Position numbers and translations under genes: made by a program
Notes under the pieces: generated by a model
What the model was told of the DNA's origin: nothing
The model's input: the letters and a program-made list of their open reading frames with translations, nothing else
The model's database searches: none
Source of the DNA: Carya illinoinensis
Taxonomy: Eukaryota; Streptophyta; Magnoliopsida; Fagales; Juglandaceae
Length of the DNA: 64,000 nucleotides
Assembly (NCBI RefSeq): GCF_018687715.1
Contig: NC_056755.1
Coordinates: forward strand, 19,045,001 to 19,109,000
Direction of reading: 5' to 3'
Part shown: positions 54,905-64,000 of the stretch, piece by piece
Layout: the number at the start of each line of letters is the position of its first letter
Position numbering within the stretch: the stretch's first letter is position 1

Positions 54905-55683
54905 AGATTTGGTATGAGAGATTGTAAAGCCTCTGTAGCTCCCATAATCAAAGGTGATAAATTTCATAAAGGTCAATCACCTGAAAATGCATTGGAACAA
55001 GAGCAAATGAAAAGTGTGCCTTATGCATCCACAGTGAGTAGCTTGATGTATGCTCAAGTTTGCACCCGTTCAGACATATGTCTAGCAATGGGATTATTGG
55101 GTCGATATCAAAGTAACCCAGGTTTTCAACATTGGATAGTTGCAAAGAAGGTGATGCGGTATTTGCAAGAAACCAAAGACTGCATGCTAACCTACAGGCA
55201 TACAAAAAATTTGCAAGTGGTTGGCTATTCAGATTCAAATTTTGTTGGTTGTGTAGACACAAAAAGTCTACTTTTGGATATATCTTTCTTTTTGCTAAAG
55301 AAACTATATCTTGGAAGAGTACGAAGCATTCTATAGTTGCTATGTCTACTATGGAGGCATAATTTATTGCATGCTATGAAGCAAAGACACAGGCTATGTG
55401 GTTGAAGAATTTTATTTATGGTCTTAAAGTTGTCAATTTCATTCAAAAACCAATAAATATTCTTTGTGATAACACCGATGTAGTGTTCTTCTCAAAGAAC
55501 AATAAGAACGGAAGCAGAAGTAAGCATATCAATATAAAGTATTTAAGTGTGAGAGAGAGCATAAAAAATAATGTGGTTTATATTGAGCACACCAATACAG
55601 ATTTGACGTTAGCCGATCCAACGAACAAAGGTTTAATGGTAAAACACCTTCGGGGTCATGTGGATCATATGGGCCTATCTTAA
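54905..55683 (+). pseudogene. Copia RNase H
   Basis: YASTVSSLMYAQVCTRSDIC and HWIVAKKVMRYLQETKDCML lead into VGYSDSNFVGCVDTKS (first Asp). TKHSIVAMSTMEA, CDNTDVVFFSKNN and TLADPTNKGLMVKHLRGHVD lie in three frames. The usual ADPFTK- type end is followed by the stop at 55681-55683. Confidence 0.82.
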
Positions 55684-55976
55684 GTGTAATCTCTCTCATG
55701 TTGCTATATATTCCACAAAGAATGAAGTTGAATTCAGATTTAGTTTTGTTCATAAAGTAACGAATTCATTATATCCATTGGGTGATTAAGTTGGACTCAA
55801 ATTAATTTTATTAGTTGTTCATAAACTATTTTAAGGGATACTATGCATTGTGACGAATGGAAGGGAAATGCTCACTTTAGAGAGCAATACTGCCATGGTT
55901 CGTGTATAGGATACCTTGACAGAATTGAGGGCATTATTTTTAGCCATTTCCCTATTAAGTGAACCAAGTGGGAGAA

Positions 55977-56360
55977 TGTTATACTTTTGGTTTCCCTAGA
56001 AAACCATTTGTCTTCTCTAAGGTAGTTCACTTCATCTAAGATGATTCACTTTATCTATAAAGCATAGGTAATTGGAGTTAAATAAATAAAGTGGTTAACC
56101 CTTGCTACCTTTTTATGGATAAAATAATGAGGGTAGTCCAAAAGTTGTAGGAGTAATAAGTAAGGGTCCTAGTCTTGCCTATATGAAGGGGCTTGTATTT
56201 TCCATTATACTCACTCATAAAGCTCTAAAGCAAAGGATTAGAAGTCCATTCTCTACAGAAAATCTCTACTCTCTTTTATAGGTTTTTTAGTTCTCAAACC
56301 CAAATGGTTAGAGGTAAAAGATCCTATAGATCTCTTTATTCTTTAAAGATGTTTTTTACA
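55977..56360 (+). repeat. Copia 3' LTR
   Basis: It runs TGTTATACTTTTGG to TGTTTTTTACA, preceded by purine tract AAGTGGGAGAA (55966-55976). It matches 51198-51572 with visible substitutions and small gaps. Confidence 0.88.
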
Positions 56361-56372
56361 TTGAGTACTCCA

Positions 56373-56394
56373 ACTCTCTCTCTCTCTCTCTCTA
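56373..56394. repeat. (CT)n microsatellite
   Basis: Eleven CT units just downstream of the copia element. On the minus strand this could be the GA-rich leader of a decayed copia LTR. Confidence 0.85.
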
Positions 56395-56576
56395 CAGATG
56401 AGTTCTCTCTATTTCTCTCTTGGTGAGATATCCTCCTCTTAGTAGCAATATTCTTACTCCCTCTCCTTCCATCCCATCAATAGTCTCCAACCACATTTCA
56501 TCCTCATCCTGTATTCATTTAAGTAAAAGTAACTAGGTACACTTTAGTTAACTGTGCACGTGAATACAACTAAATA

Positions 56577-57431
56577 TAGAGGTATAACTGGTTCGGTTTG
56601 ATCTAGTTTTGGACAAAATTTGGGACCGAACTGATATACACAGGTTTTACATTTTCGAAAACCAATTAATCACCGGTTATCCTCCTAAACCAATACCTCC
56701 AGTTTTACTCATTCTAGTCCATTTCGGTCTAGTTTTCTAGCTTTAATAATATTAGTATATATATTAGTATTGGTTATAGTGATTAAAATAACTATATATT
56801 AGTATTTGTTATAGTGAAATTAATTTATTATAACTATATCATTGATAGTGATACTATTAGTATTACTATATCATTATTTCATATATAATTATTTAGTATA
56901 GTGATTTATATAGTAATTTATATATAGACTTAAAATATATTATTAATAGTAATATCATATTAGACTATTAGTATTAGGCCATAAAATATAAATTGTAACT
57001 AATATACATTAGTATATAATGTATATTAATTTACTAATGTACTTGTCAAAAAGAATCTATTGAGAATTTATTAGGCCATAAAATGTTATTAATATATATA
57101 TATTATGATTAAAGTATATGATTAAGTAAATTGTTTTGTTTAAGATTAAGATTTTATGTTATAAATTATAATAACATTATCTTATATATAATTATAATTT
57201 ATATTATTATATATTATATATATAAATTATATATAATATTTAAAAAAACTAATTGAAAATATATAGTATAGTGAACTGGTTCGGTCTGGTCCTAAAAAGC
57301 ATAGAACCGAAACTAGATTAATACTGGTTGGTTTTGGAACTAAGGGAATAGGTCCTAGACTGGACTAGTTCCACCGGTTCGAGCCGGTCCGATCTAGTTT
57401 TTCTATTTTTTGGTTAATTTTTACACCCCTA
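56577..57431. mobile_element. Putative non-autonomous repeat with GGTTCGGT / CCGGTTCGA ends
   Basis: The left end AGAGGTATAACTGGTTCGGT and the right end, read on the minus strand, AGGGGTGTAAAAATTAACC, look like diverged inverted ends. The internal sequence is very AT-rich (56740-57260) with paired CCGGTT and GGACCG motifs near both ends. It has no coding capacity. This pattern is typical of non-autonomous DNA transposons of plants, but the target duplication was not identified. Confidence 0.35.
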
Positions 57432-57529
57432 TCTGAACATGTGATGTAAAAAATAACATTATACAATAACTAGTAATAGCCCCCTCCAGCTAAAATATGT
57501 AAATTAAGAACACCAAACTTGCTCAGAAG

Positions 57530-57943
57530 AGTATGGAATCTATTAGAAGCCAAAGGTTTAGTGAAAAAATCTACCAACTAATGTTTAGAAGAAACATGAA
57601 GAGTTACAACGTCACCATGTTCAACCATATCTCTAACTAAATGACAATCTATTTCAATATACTTAGTCCTTTTATGGAAAATTGGATTAGTAGCAATATG
57701 AATGGATGCCTAACCATCACAATATAGAACAAATGGAGAAGTAAATGAGCTACCAAAATCAGCAAAGAGAGAGATAAGCCATTTGATTTCACAAGTACAA
57801 GCCGTAGATTGATACTCAGCTTCACCAGATGATCTAGAGATTGTAACTTGCTTCTTGGATTTCCATGAAATTAAAGAATCTCCAAGAAAAGGGAAAAATC
57901 TAGTAACATATCTTCTAGAATCAGGGCAGGTAATCAGAGTCAC
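57530..57943 (-). pseudogene. Copia RNase H, minus strand
   Basis: The frame reads SLISWKSKKQVTISRSSGEA, EYQSTACTCEIKWLISLFAD and FVLYCDG, the conserved centre of copia RNase H. The tail with [24 protein letters not shown] text lies in broken frames down to about 57530. Confidence 0.82.
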
Positions 57944-58135
57944 AAAATCCTCTAAGCTGCAAAGAAGAACTGCTTGGGAAGAACAATCCTTGGCCTATAG
58001 TAGCTTTGATGTATTTGACCACTTTAACAGCTGCATCATAGGGTGACTATTGAGGTTGATCTAGAAATTGACTCAAAGTAGTAATAGAAAAAGGAAAGTC
58101 AGGTCTAGTAAGTGCCAAATAAAGAAGATGACCAA

Positions 58136-59172
58136 TTAACCTTCTATAAGAGGTTGGATCAGCAAGTAAAGGACCTCAAGATTTGTTCTGGAGAGGCTTA
58201 AGTTTTGATCCATTGGACAGCTAGCAAGTTTAGCTGCTAATAAACTAGAATAAAAAACAATTTTAAAAGCATATTTTCTTTGAGAAAGAGATATACCCTT
58301 ACCATATTTGGCAACTTCCAGCCCCAAAAAATACCTCAAAACACCAAGATCTTTCAGCTTAAAATGTAGATTTAAGAAAGCCTTAAGATTAGTAACAATT
58401 TGTGAATGATTTGAGGCAATAACAATATCATCTACATATACCAACAGTGCCACAAAAAATCACAGAACATTTAGTAAACAAAGAATAATCAGACTTTGAC
58501 TGAGTAAATCAATAAGCAATTAGAGTTGAAGAGAATTTAGAAAACCATTGACAAGAGACTTGTTTTAAGCCATATAAAAACTTAAGTAACTTACAAACTC
58601 AAGGATCTCCAGGTTTAGAAAAACCAGGAGGAAGTCTCATTTATACCTCCTCATCCAAATTGCCATGAAGGAAGGCATTGTTGACATCTAATTGATGCAA
58701 CTCCCAACTGTGGATAGCAACAACTAAGGAGTGGTTAGTTTCGTAACAAGAGAAAAAGTATCAAAGTAATCTATGCCCTCTCATTGAGCATACCCTTTTG
58801 CAACCAACTGAGCCTTATATACCTTTCTAGAGTGCCATTAGATTTCAACATACACTTGTAAACCCATTTACAACCAATAGGCTGCTTGCCAAGAGGTAAA
58901 TTAGTTAGGATCCAAGTTTTATTAGCTTCAAGAGCATTGATTTCAGTTGTCATTACATCCCTCCAATGAGGATATGTGATGGATTGATGAAAGAATTTGG
59001 GTTCATAAAGAGAATCAATAGAGGAACATAAATGCTTATAGGAAGAAGGAAATTTGGAATATGACAAATATGAAGACTTAGGATAAAGGGTACCTGAATC
59101 TGAAGAACCATCAATCAGTGGAGAAGTGGTAACTTTATTATTTGATATCAAGCAACAATGATAATGCTGCAA
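58136..59172 (-). pseudogene. Copia reverse transcriptase, minus strand
   Basis: Frame 58771-59172 gives HWRDVMTTEINALEANKTWI and KQPIGCKWVYKCMLKSNGTL, the start of copia transferase. Broken frames (58500-58770) have the LVKLNVWQQCLP- and PPGF-type middle. Frame 58136-58453 has the catalytic MALLVYVDDIVIASNHSQIV and then LKDLGVLRYFLGLEVAKYGK. YVDD is intact. Confidence 0.83.
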
Positions 59173-59249
59173 ATAATAAGGTAGTCTTCTATTTCTTGTA
59201 GACTTGTGAATAGGAATTGGTGGTGATGAATTCTGAGATGTATTAGGGT

Positions 59250-60900
59250 GAGTGGGTATAGATGATGAAGTGATAGAAGCAACTGGAAGAGGAACTGATA
59301 AGACAAGATTAGGATAGAAAGAAGAAGGATTCTACTTTTCGGAGAAAAAATGTTGTGAAGGTGAGTCTAGTCTGAAAGGAAAAAAGATGTTCATGAAATA
59401 TGACATCTCTGGAAATGATGATCTTATGAGTATGAAGATTATACAATTTGTATCCTTTGATACCAGCTGGGTATCCTAAGAATACACAAACTCAACCAAC
59501 TTGGTAGAGGAAGGATTACCAAGTAAGGATGCATAACAAATAGGATTATTTTATTGAGGTTTAGCAAAAAGAAAAGTACTTCATATGGTGATTTATGCAC
59601 TAAAACAGGCATGGGAATTCTATTTATAAGATAAACAGGGAGGACACAATCACTCTAAATTGTGAAGGAATATTTGATTGAAAATGAAGAGATCTTGAGT
59701 ATATGTTGATGCTTTGTTTCAACAATGGCATTTTGTTGAAAAGTGTAAGCACAACTATGTTGGTGTACAACTCCTCTGCTAGCAAAAAAAGGTTTCATAC
59801 CAAACTCTAAAGCATTATTAGTACGAATGGCTTTGATTTTACAATTAAACTAAGTTTCAACCAAAAAAAAAAAAAAGATTGTAAATATGAACGTGTTTTA
59901 GACTTGGATTTAAGCAAACAAATTCAAATACATCTAATGTAATCATTTACTATGGTTAGAAAAAATTTAAAACCACCATATTAAGTGATTGGAAAAGGCC
60001 CCTAGACATCACAATGAACGAGCTCAAAAAGAGAGTTAGAAGTTGAGGAACTTAAAGGAAAAGGAAGTCTTTTCTGTTTAGCAAGTGGACAAACATCACA
60101 ATGACTATTATTTGGAGTTGTAGAACAAGAAATATCAGAAGACAAATCATGCAAACTAGAATAAAAAATATGTCCAAGGTAACAATGCCAAATGTGAGAA
60201 CTATTTTTGACATGATTACAATGAGAAAATGTAATGGATTTACAAGAAATAAAGGTGCCTGGAACTTACAGTAAATGATATAAACCTTGTGAATGTTTAG
60301 CTACTCTAATCATCCTCCAATTGAAGAGATCCTAGATATAACAAAAACCATCTAAGAACAATAAGAAACAAGGTAGCTATGTAGTTAACTTGCTAACTAA
60401 AATGAGATTAAAGGCAAATGTAGGAACATATAGAACATCAGTCAAAACTAGAGAATCAGATAGTCTAGCCATGCCCATAAATGTAATTTGAATACAAGAA
60501 CCATTAAGCAATTTCACAGAGATATTGACAATGGTTGTTATTGAAGAAAAAAGGATAGAGAACCAATCATATGATCTTTTGCTCTAGAATCAAGAATCCA
60601 AGACTGTTGATGAAATGCAATTGTATCCACATTAGATAAAACTGAAGACTAATAATAATCAGCAATCAAAATATTTGAAAAGGATGATGCAAAGGAAGTT
60701 GATGGTGCATGTGGAGAAGTAGATGGAACTATACCCACTTGATTCATATAAGAAGAGTTAGTTTGATTTTGAAGAAATGTAAGGAGCTATTGACATTGCT
60801 CTTGAGAAAAAGGGAAATTTGGAACCAGAACCGAATCTAAAATAGATTGGCTAACAGTGGCCTGATTAGCAGTAGGGTTTCTAGTTTTTGCTTTATATCC
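59250..60900 (-). pseudogene. Copia protease-integrase region, very decayed
   Basis: No frame over 60 codons. Short minus-strand peptides such as SWILDSRAK-, GHPSSKI- and CPLAKQKRLPF-like bits (60600-60050) and an ATNFFLLNKP-like bit near 59550 show the order. The protease active-site Asp region lies near 60590-60600. Confidence 0.55.
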
Positions 60901-60904
60901 AGGT

Positions 60905-61199
60905 GGAGAACCACAGATTTTATAGCATTTAGCAACCGTATGATCCGATAAACCACAGTGGGTACAATAAGGTCATTCCTTACGATTTACAACTTGCTTG
61001 CATTTCTAGATCCAAAAGAACTTTTCAAATTAATAGAATCATGATTAGTCAACATAGTAACATCTTCATTAGAAGCTAAAGAATCAGAAGCAAATTCGCT
61101 CTCTGTTTTTCTTCTTGAAGGATAAGAGAAAAAACTTATTAATCGGAGGAAATGGGTCAAAAAGTAAGATTTGACTTTGTAAATAAGCATAAGACTCAT
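60905..61199 (-). pseudogene. Copia Gag fragment with intact zinc knuckle, minus strand
   Basis: Frame 60987-61199 carries a Gag segment with FASDSLASNEDVTMLTNHDS. About 30 bases further down the minus strand reads YCTHCGLSDHTVAKCYKICG, an intact CX2CX4HX4C motif followed by SPPGYK, as in the RE/Retrofit type of copia Gag. The capsid is missing beyond 61265. Confidence 0.72.
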
Positions 61200-61427
61200 T
61201 AAGCCCCATCAAGAATTGCAGGACATTGTCCTCTTATTAATATTCAACAATCCATTTGATAGCTCCACAAGAACATGGAGGCAAAGGTCGAAGCTGCATC
61301 AGTGATCCTCTCCATATCCTGGATCAAAGTGTGCAATGCTTATCGAGGAGGGATCGTATCTCCGTCATTGTAGCCCCTGTAGACTATCTATCAACAATGG
61401 CATCAGTAGAAGCTGCATCAATAGAAG

Positions 61428-62254
61428 CTAGATAATGCGAGATTTTAGCAAGTGGCCCTTGCTCTTGCTGAAGGTAATCTTGTTGAGGAGCCCGATTTGT
61501 GGTTGCCTCTGCCCTATCATCAGCACATTAACCCCCAATTTGACTAGGAGGTTATATATCATCAAAGTATATGGTAGACTACCTCCACTCGAAGACAGTG
61601 ACTTAGATCGGATGCAAAGTAGGAAGTATAAGGGCAGATCAATCGGGTCTACTGGGGCTATTCGTAACATAAATCAAGCCCGTTCTATGTTGAAATCAGT
61701 CTTGTGTTTTCTTAGATCAATATTATTTGATACAATCAAATTCAACATGTGAAAAAATGTAATACAATCAACTTGTTTGATCACCTTGCTGCCATCATAT
61801 GGAGGAGCTAAATCATCATGCATCAACAGACGAAACTCATCGTCTGTGGGACCCTCATCTGCTGGAGCCTCATCCTCCATGGCATCATCACCATCTGCCC
61901 TGCTGCTAGTTGTTGTGCAGGATATGCACCAATCTCCCATGGGATCCCAAGAAAATCAACAATAATATATGCTGATATAGTATGGTCACTCCTCGAATAG
62001 AAAATGAGAAGGACTTCAAGTTAGACCTATAGCCCTATAAAACTCAATGACCATGTCTGGATAGGCCACACCCTGCTGTTGACAAATCGGGCCCTATCGG
62101 TGATAATAGAAAAGAGGCTCCGATGATTCCACACAAAATTGCATAAGTCTTCAATAATAATCTCTTGCTCAACCAATGTTGGCCTCCTCGCCTCACTATC
62201 TCCTTCACCTCTAGGTTGCCCCTCTATCCCACATTTTCTTCCGTTGGATGCCAT
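61428..62254 (-). pseudogene. Divergent 'putative plant transposon protein' ORF, copy B, broken
   Basis: The minus strand starts MASNGRKCGIEGQPRGEGDS at 62254. It continues EIIIEDLCNFVWNHRSLFSI (where copy A has the same region), then in frame 61674-61940 ADGDDAMEDEAPADEGPTDD, KVIKQVDCITFFHMLNLIVS and DFNIERA. Frame 61428-61670 has DPIDLPLYFLLCIRSKSLSS, SLPYTLMIYNLLVKLGVNVL. This matches the plant transposon domain found in copy A. Several frameshifts (near 62030, 61940 and 61672). Confidence 0.6.
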
Positions 62255-62299
62255 GAATTAACTGTTTATAAAAACAATAGACAAAAAATATAAATAAAT

Positions 62300-62680
62300 T
62301 GAAAATATCTAATTATATTACTATGACGTTCAAACAAAGAATATTCTATTTGAACACCCACGTAAATTCTTCAAACGAAAATAATACAATTCGAACAATA
62401 GATGTAATGATTTGATTGTTTTACAAACATTCAAACTACATTAAAACCTGTTCAAAAAATTACTATTGATTCGAATGGAACAGGCTGTAGTTTGAACTAC
62501 TTGAGGCCTATGAGACTATGAACTTAATTAGAAATACATAAATAGGAAGTTCAAACGGGGAGCCAAACCGTTCGAATAATTTTGCAGCTAAAATTATTAC
62601 CATTTGAACGGAAGGTATCATGTTCAATCTCTAAAGGGATCTATTTGGCTAATCAGCGTTCGAACAACATATGAAGCCAT
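62300..62680. repeat. TTCGAAC/TTTGAACG repeat block between the divergent CACTA ORFs (copy B)
   Basis: Units such as CGTTCAAAC, ATTTGAAC, CTTCAAACG, ATTCGAAC, CATTCAAAC, GATTCGAATGG and GTTCAAACG are interspersed in both orientations, matching the block at 39750-40000. Confidence 0.65.
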
Positions 62681-62738
62681 TCAAATGCCATCAACCATGA
62701 AATCCATGGCTGAGTCAACTCAGTACCAAATGTGTAGA

Positions 62739-62763
62739 CCAAGGATTCATCAAGAATCCTTGG
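62739..62763. repeat. Perfect ten-base hairpin
   Basis: CCAAGGATTC, loop ATCAA, GAATCCTTGG. It lies just before the TNP2 section of copy B. Nothing similar was seen in copy A, where this stretch is deleted. Confidence 0.6.
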
Positions 62764-62849
62764 TTTTAATAGGTCTAAATGAACATGAAGCATCATTTCT
62801 ATGGCCATTTGCCTTGTGTGGCGGCCGAAAAATACCAAAATGGGGTCGG

Positions 62850-64000
62850 ATTGGATTTGGTGTGGGATAATGGTGTTAGTACATATGATACGATCTCATT
62901 TGGGAGTTCAAGATGCATGCTACAATGCTGTGGACAATATATGATTTTTCAGCATATGGAAATTTGTCTGGGTGGAGCACAAAAGGTAAAATGGCTTGTC
63001 CTGTTTGTAATAAAGATACTCAGTCTCAATGGTTGAAAAATGGTCAAAAATTATGTTTCATGGGATACTATCGATATTTACCACATTATCATAGATGGCA
63101 TTCAAGTAGAGCCATGTTTGATGAAGGGGTTGAGCGCAGATCATCATCACCGTAGTTGTCTAAACTAGATATTATAATGCAGTTCATGGATGTTCCAAAA
63201 AATGGATTTGGGAAGGATGGAAGAGCTTGAAAGATGAAACAAAAATCAATGGAGTTGAATTGGACAAAAAAAAAAAAACCATCTTTTTTTACTTGCCCTA
63301 CTGGTCTACCTTGACACTTTGCCGTAATCTATATGTTATCATAATCTATATGTTATGCACATTAGGAAAAATAAATGGGAGAATATACTAGGCACTCTGA
63401 TGTCAATAGAAGGGAAGACAAAAGATACAACTAACCCTAGTAAAGATTTAAAGGAGTTAGGGATAAGAAGGGAGTTGCATTTGCAAGATAATGAGTCTTA
63501 AGGTTATATGACCCTTAGTTGGTATACATTGTCAAATGAAGAGAGGAAAAAATTCTATGAGTGTTTCATGGCAATTAAATTGCCTTATGGCTATGTTTCA
63601 AACATGTCCAAATGTGTGCGAACCCATGATTGGAAGATTATTGGTTTAAAAAGTCAGTTGGTGTGCGTGGAAAGCTTATTGGAGATGTTCATGTAGCTCT
63701 GACAAAATTAGGGGGGGTTTTCAGGGACATTTGCAGTATAACATTGAAAGTTGATGTATTAATAAAGATGAAAATTGACATTGCAGTGATATTGTGCAAA
63801 TTAGAGAGTTTGTATCCACCTTCATTCTTTGATGTAATGGTTCATTTGGATGTGCACCTTCCTCTTGAGGCTTTAATTGCTGGCCTGGTCCAGTATAGAT
63901 GGATGTATCCTATTGAATGTTTTTTAGAAAAATTTAAGCGATCTATGGGGAAAAAGTCTCATCCAGAAGGTTCGATTACAGAATTATACATTGATAATTG
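62850..64000 (+). pseudogene. CACTA TNP2-type transposase, middle part (copy B)
   Basis: LVWDNGVSTYDTI, then in frame 62913-63155 MHATMLWTIYDFSAYGNLSG, KGKMACPVCNKDTQSQWLKN and LCFMGYYRYLPHYHRWHSSR are the Transposase_21 (TNP2) signature. Downstream, MTLSWYTLSNEERKKFYECF (63508 onward) and a decayed DUF4218 start (63830-64000, AGLVQYRWMYPIE-like) are seen. The catalytic domain's front (before 62850) is missing; it joins unrelated DNA. Stops at about 63155 and beyond break it. Confidence 0.78.

Larger units (their letters stand above)
51198..56360 (+). mobile_element. Complete but decayed Ty1/copia retrotransposon with short LTRs
   Basis: LTRs of 375 and 384 bases bound 5.2 kb. The flanking five bases are TTGAC and TTGAG, a target duplication with one change. 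A perfect tRNA-iMet primer site (51575-51586) and a purine tract AAGTGGGAGAA before the 3' LTR are in place. Gag, integrase, reverse transcriptase and RNase H pieces follow in copia order, but the protease is missing. The pol resembles the TNT1-94-type group. Many stops; not active. Confidence 0.88.
57480..61265 (-). mobile_element. Truncated Ty1/copia element, minus strand
   Basis: The minus strand gives gag (61199-60905), protease/integrase bits (60650-59250), reverse transcriptase (59172-58136) and RNase H (57943-57530). A purine tract CTGGAGGGGGCT follows at 57482-57492. The capsid start and 5' LTR are absent: at about 61265 the sequence becomes CACTA copy B. A possible 3' LTR remnant (57470 down to 56363) is interrupted by the GGTTCGGT repeat and is uncertain. 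Many stops. Confidence 0.75.
61290..64000 (+). mobile_element. CACTA transposon, copy B, running off the window
   Basis: 61290-62290 matches 38690-39730 and 63030-64000 matches 40020-41000 in order and orientation (for example GATCCTCTCCATATCCTGGA versus GATCCTCTCCATGTCATGGA). Copy B keeps a TNP2 section (62850-63030) that copy A has lost. The left side is cut by the copia at 61265 and the right side by the window end. Confidence 0.78.

Noticed and set aside
1..64000. tRNA, rRNA, CRISPR arrays, bacterial operons, satellite arrays
   Set aside because: Both strands were scanned by eye. No clover-leaf or rRNA landmarks and no regularly spaced repeats with unique spacers were found; tRNA-like matches are only the primer-binding sites of retroelements.

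Overview
This is a stretch of nuclear DNA from a flowering plant, most likely a eudicot. The evidence is plant-specific retrotransposon lineages (Athila, Sirevirus, a Tekay/Del-like chromovirus LTR type), a CACTA DNA transposon with plant TNP2-type transposase, and one two-exon Bet v 1-fold gene. No rRNA, tRNA, CRISPR or bacterial-type operon is visible. More than 90% of the window is transposable-element DNA, much of it nested. The species cannot be fixed from the sequence.

Layout. 1-1650: decayed LINE (ORF1 tail and endonuclease start). 1850-7620: two old diverged LTR-like repeats of a Ty3/gypsy element with a stray reverse-transcriptase piece between them; the second is followed by a tRNA-iMet primer site and a broken gag up to about 8675. 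At 8675 the orientation flips: 8676-13126 is the pol and gag of a related gypsy element on the minus strand, whose 5' LTR is cut into pieces (about 12850-13126, 25098-25702, 36366-38623). Into that LTR went two later elements. The first is a complete Athila-type gypsy (13127-25092, TSD CACGG, 2.6-kb LTRs, tRNA-Asp primer site). The second is a complete Sirevirus-type copia on the minus strand (25703-36360, TSD CTTTT). The Sirevirus 3' LTR in turn holds a solo Tekay-like LTR (26229-28336, TSD GAATG). The minus gypsy LTR ends at 38623, next to a CACTA element (38690-44730) that ends with a recognisable CACTA terminus. A LINE ORF2 with endonuclease, reverse transcriptase, zinc-finger and RNase H domains follows (44740-49060).

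The only convincing host gene is at 49915-50829: a Bet v 1 / PR-10-like gene with a phase-1 intron, a TATA box and an ABRE-like element. Beyond it are a complete but decayed copia with short LTRs (51198-56360), a GGTTCGGT-rich non-autonomous repeat (about 56577-57431), a truncated minus-strand copia (about 57480-61265), and a second copy of the CACTA family that runs off the window end (61290-64000).

Most interesting: between pol and the 3' LTR the Sirevirus carries an antisense reading frame (29710-30147) with its own TATA box and a good start context, tail-to-tail with pol. The CACTA family also shows, in both copies, a minus-strand 'plant transposon protein'-like ORF diverging from the TNP2 transposase across a block of TTCGAAC-type repeats. 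Element genes are nearly all broken by stops and frameshifts; the Athila is the youngest-looking and least damaged.
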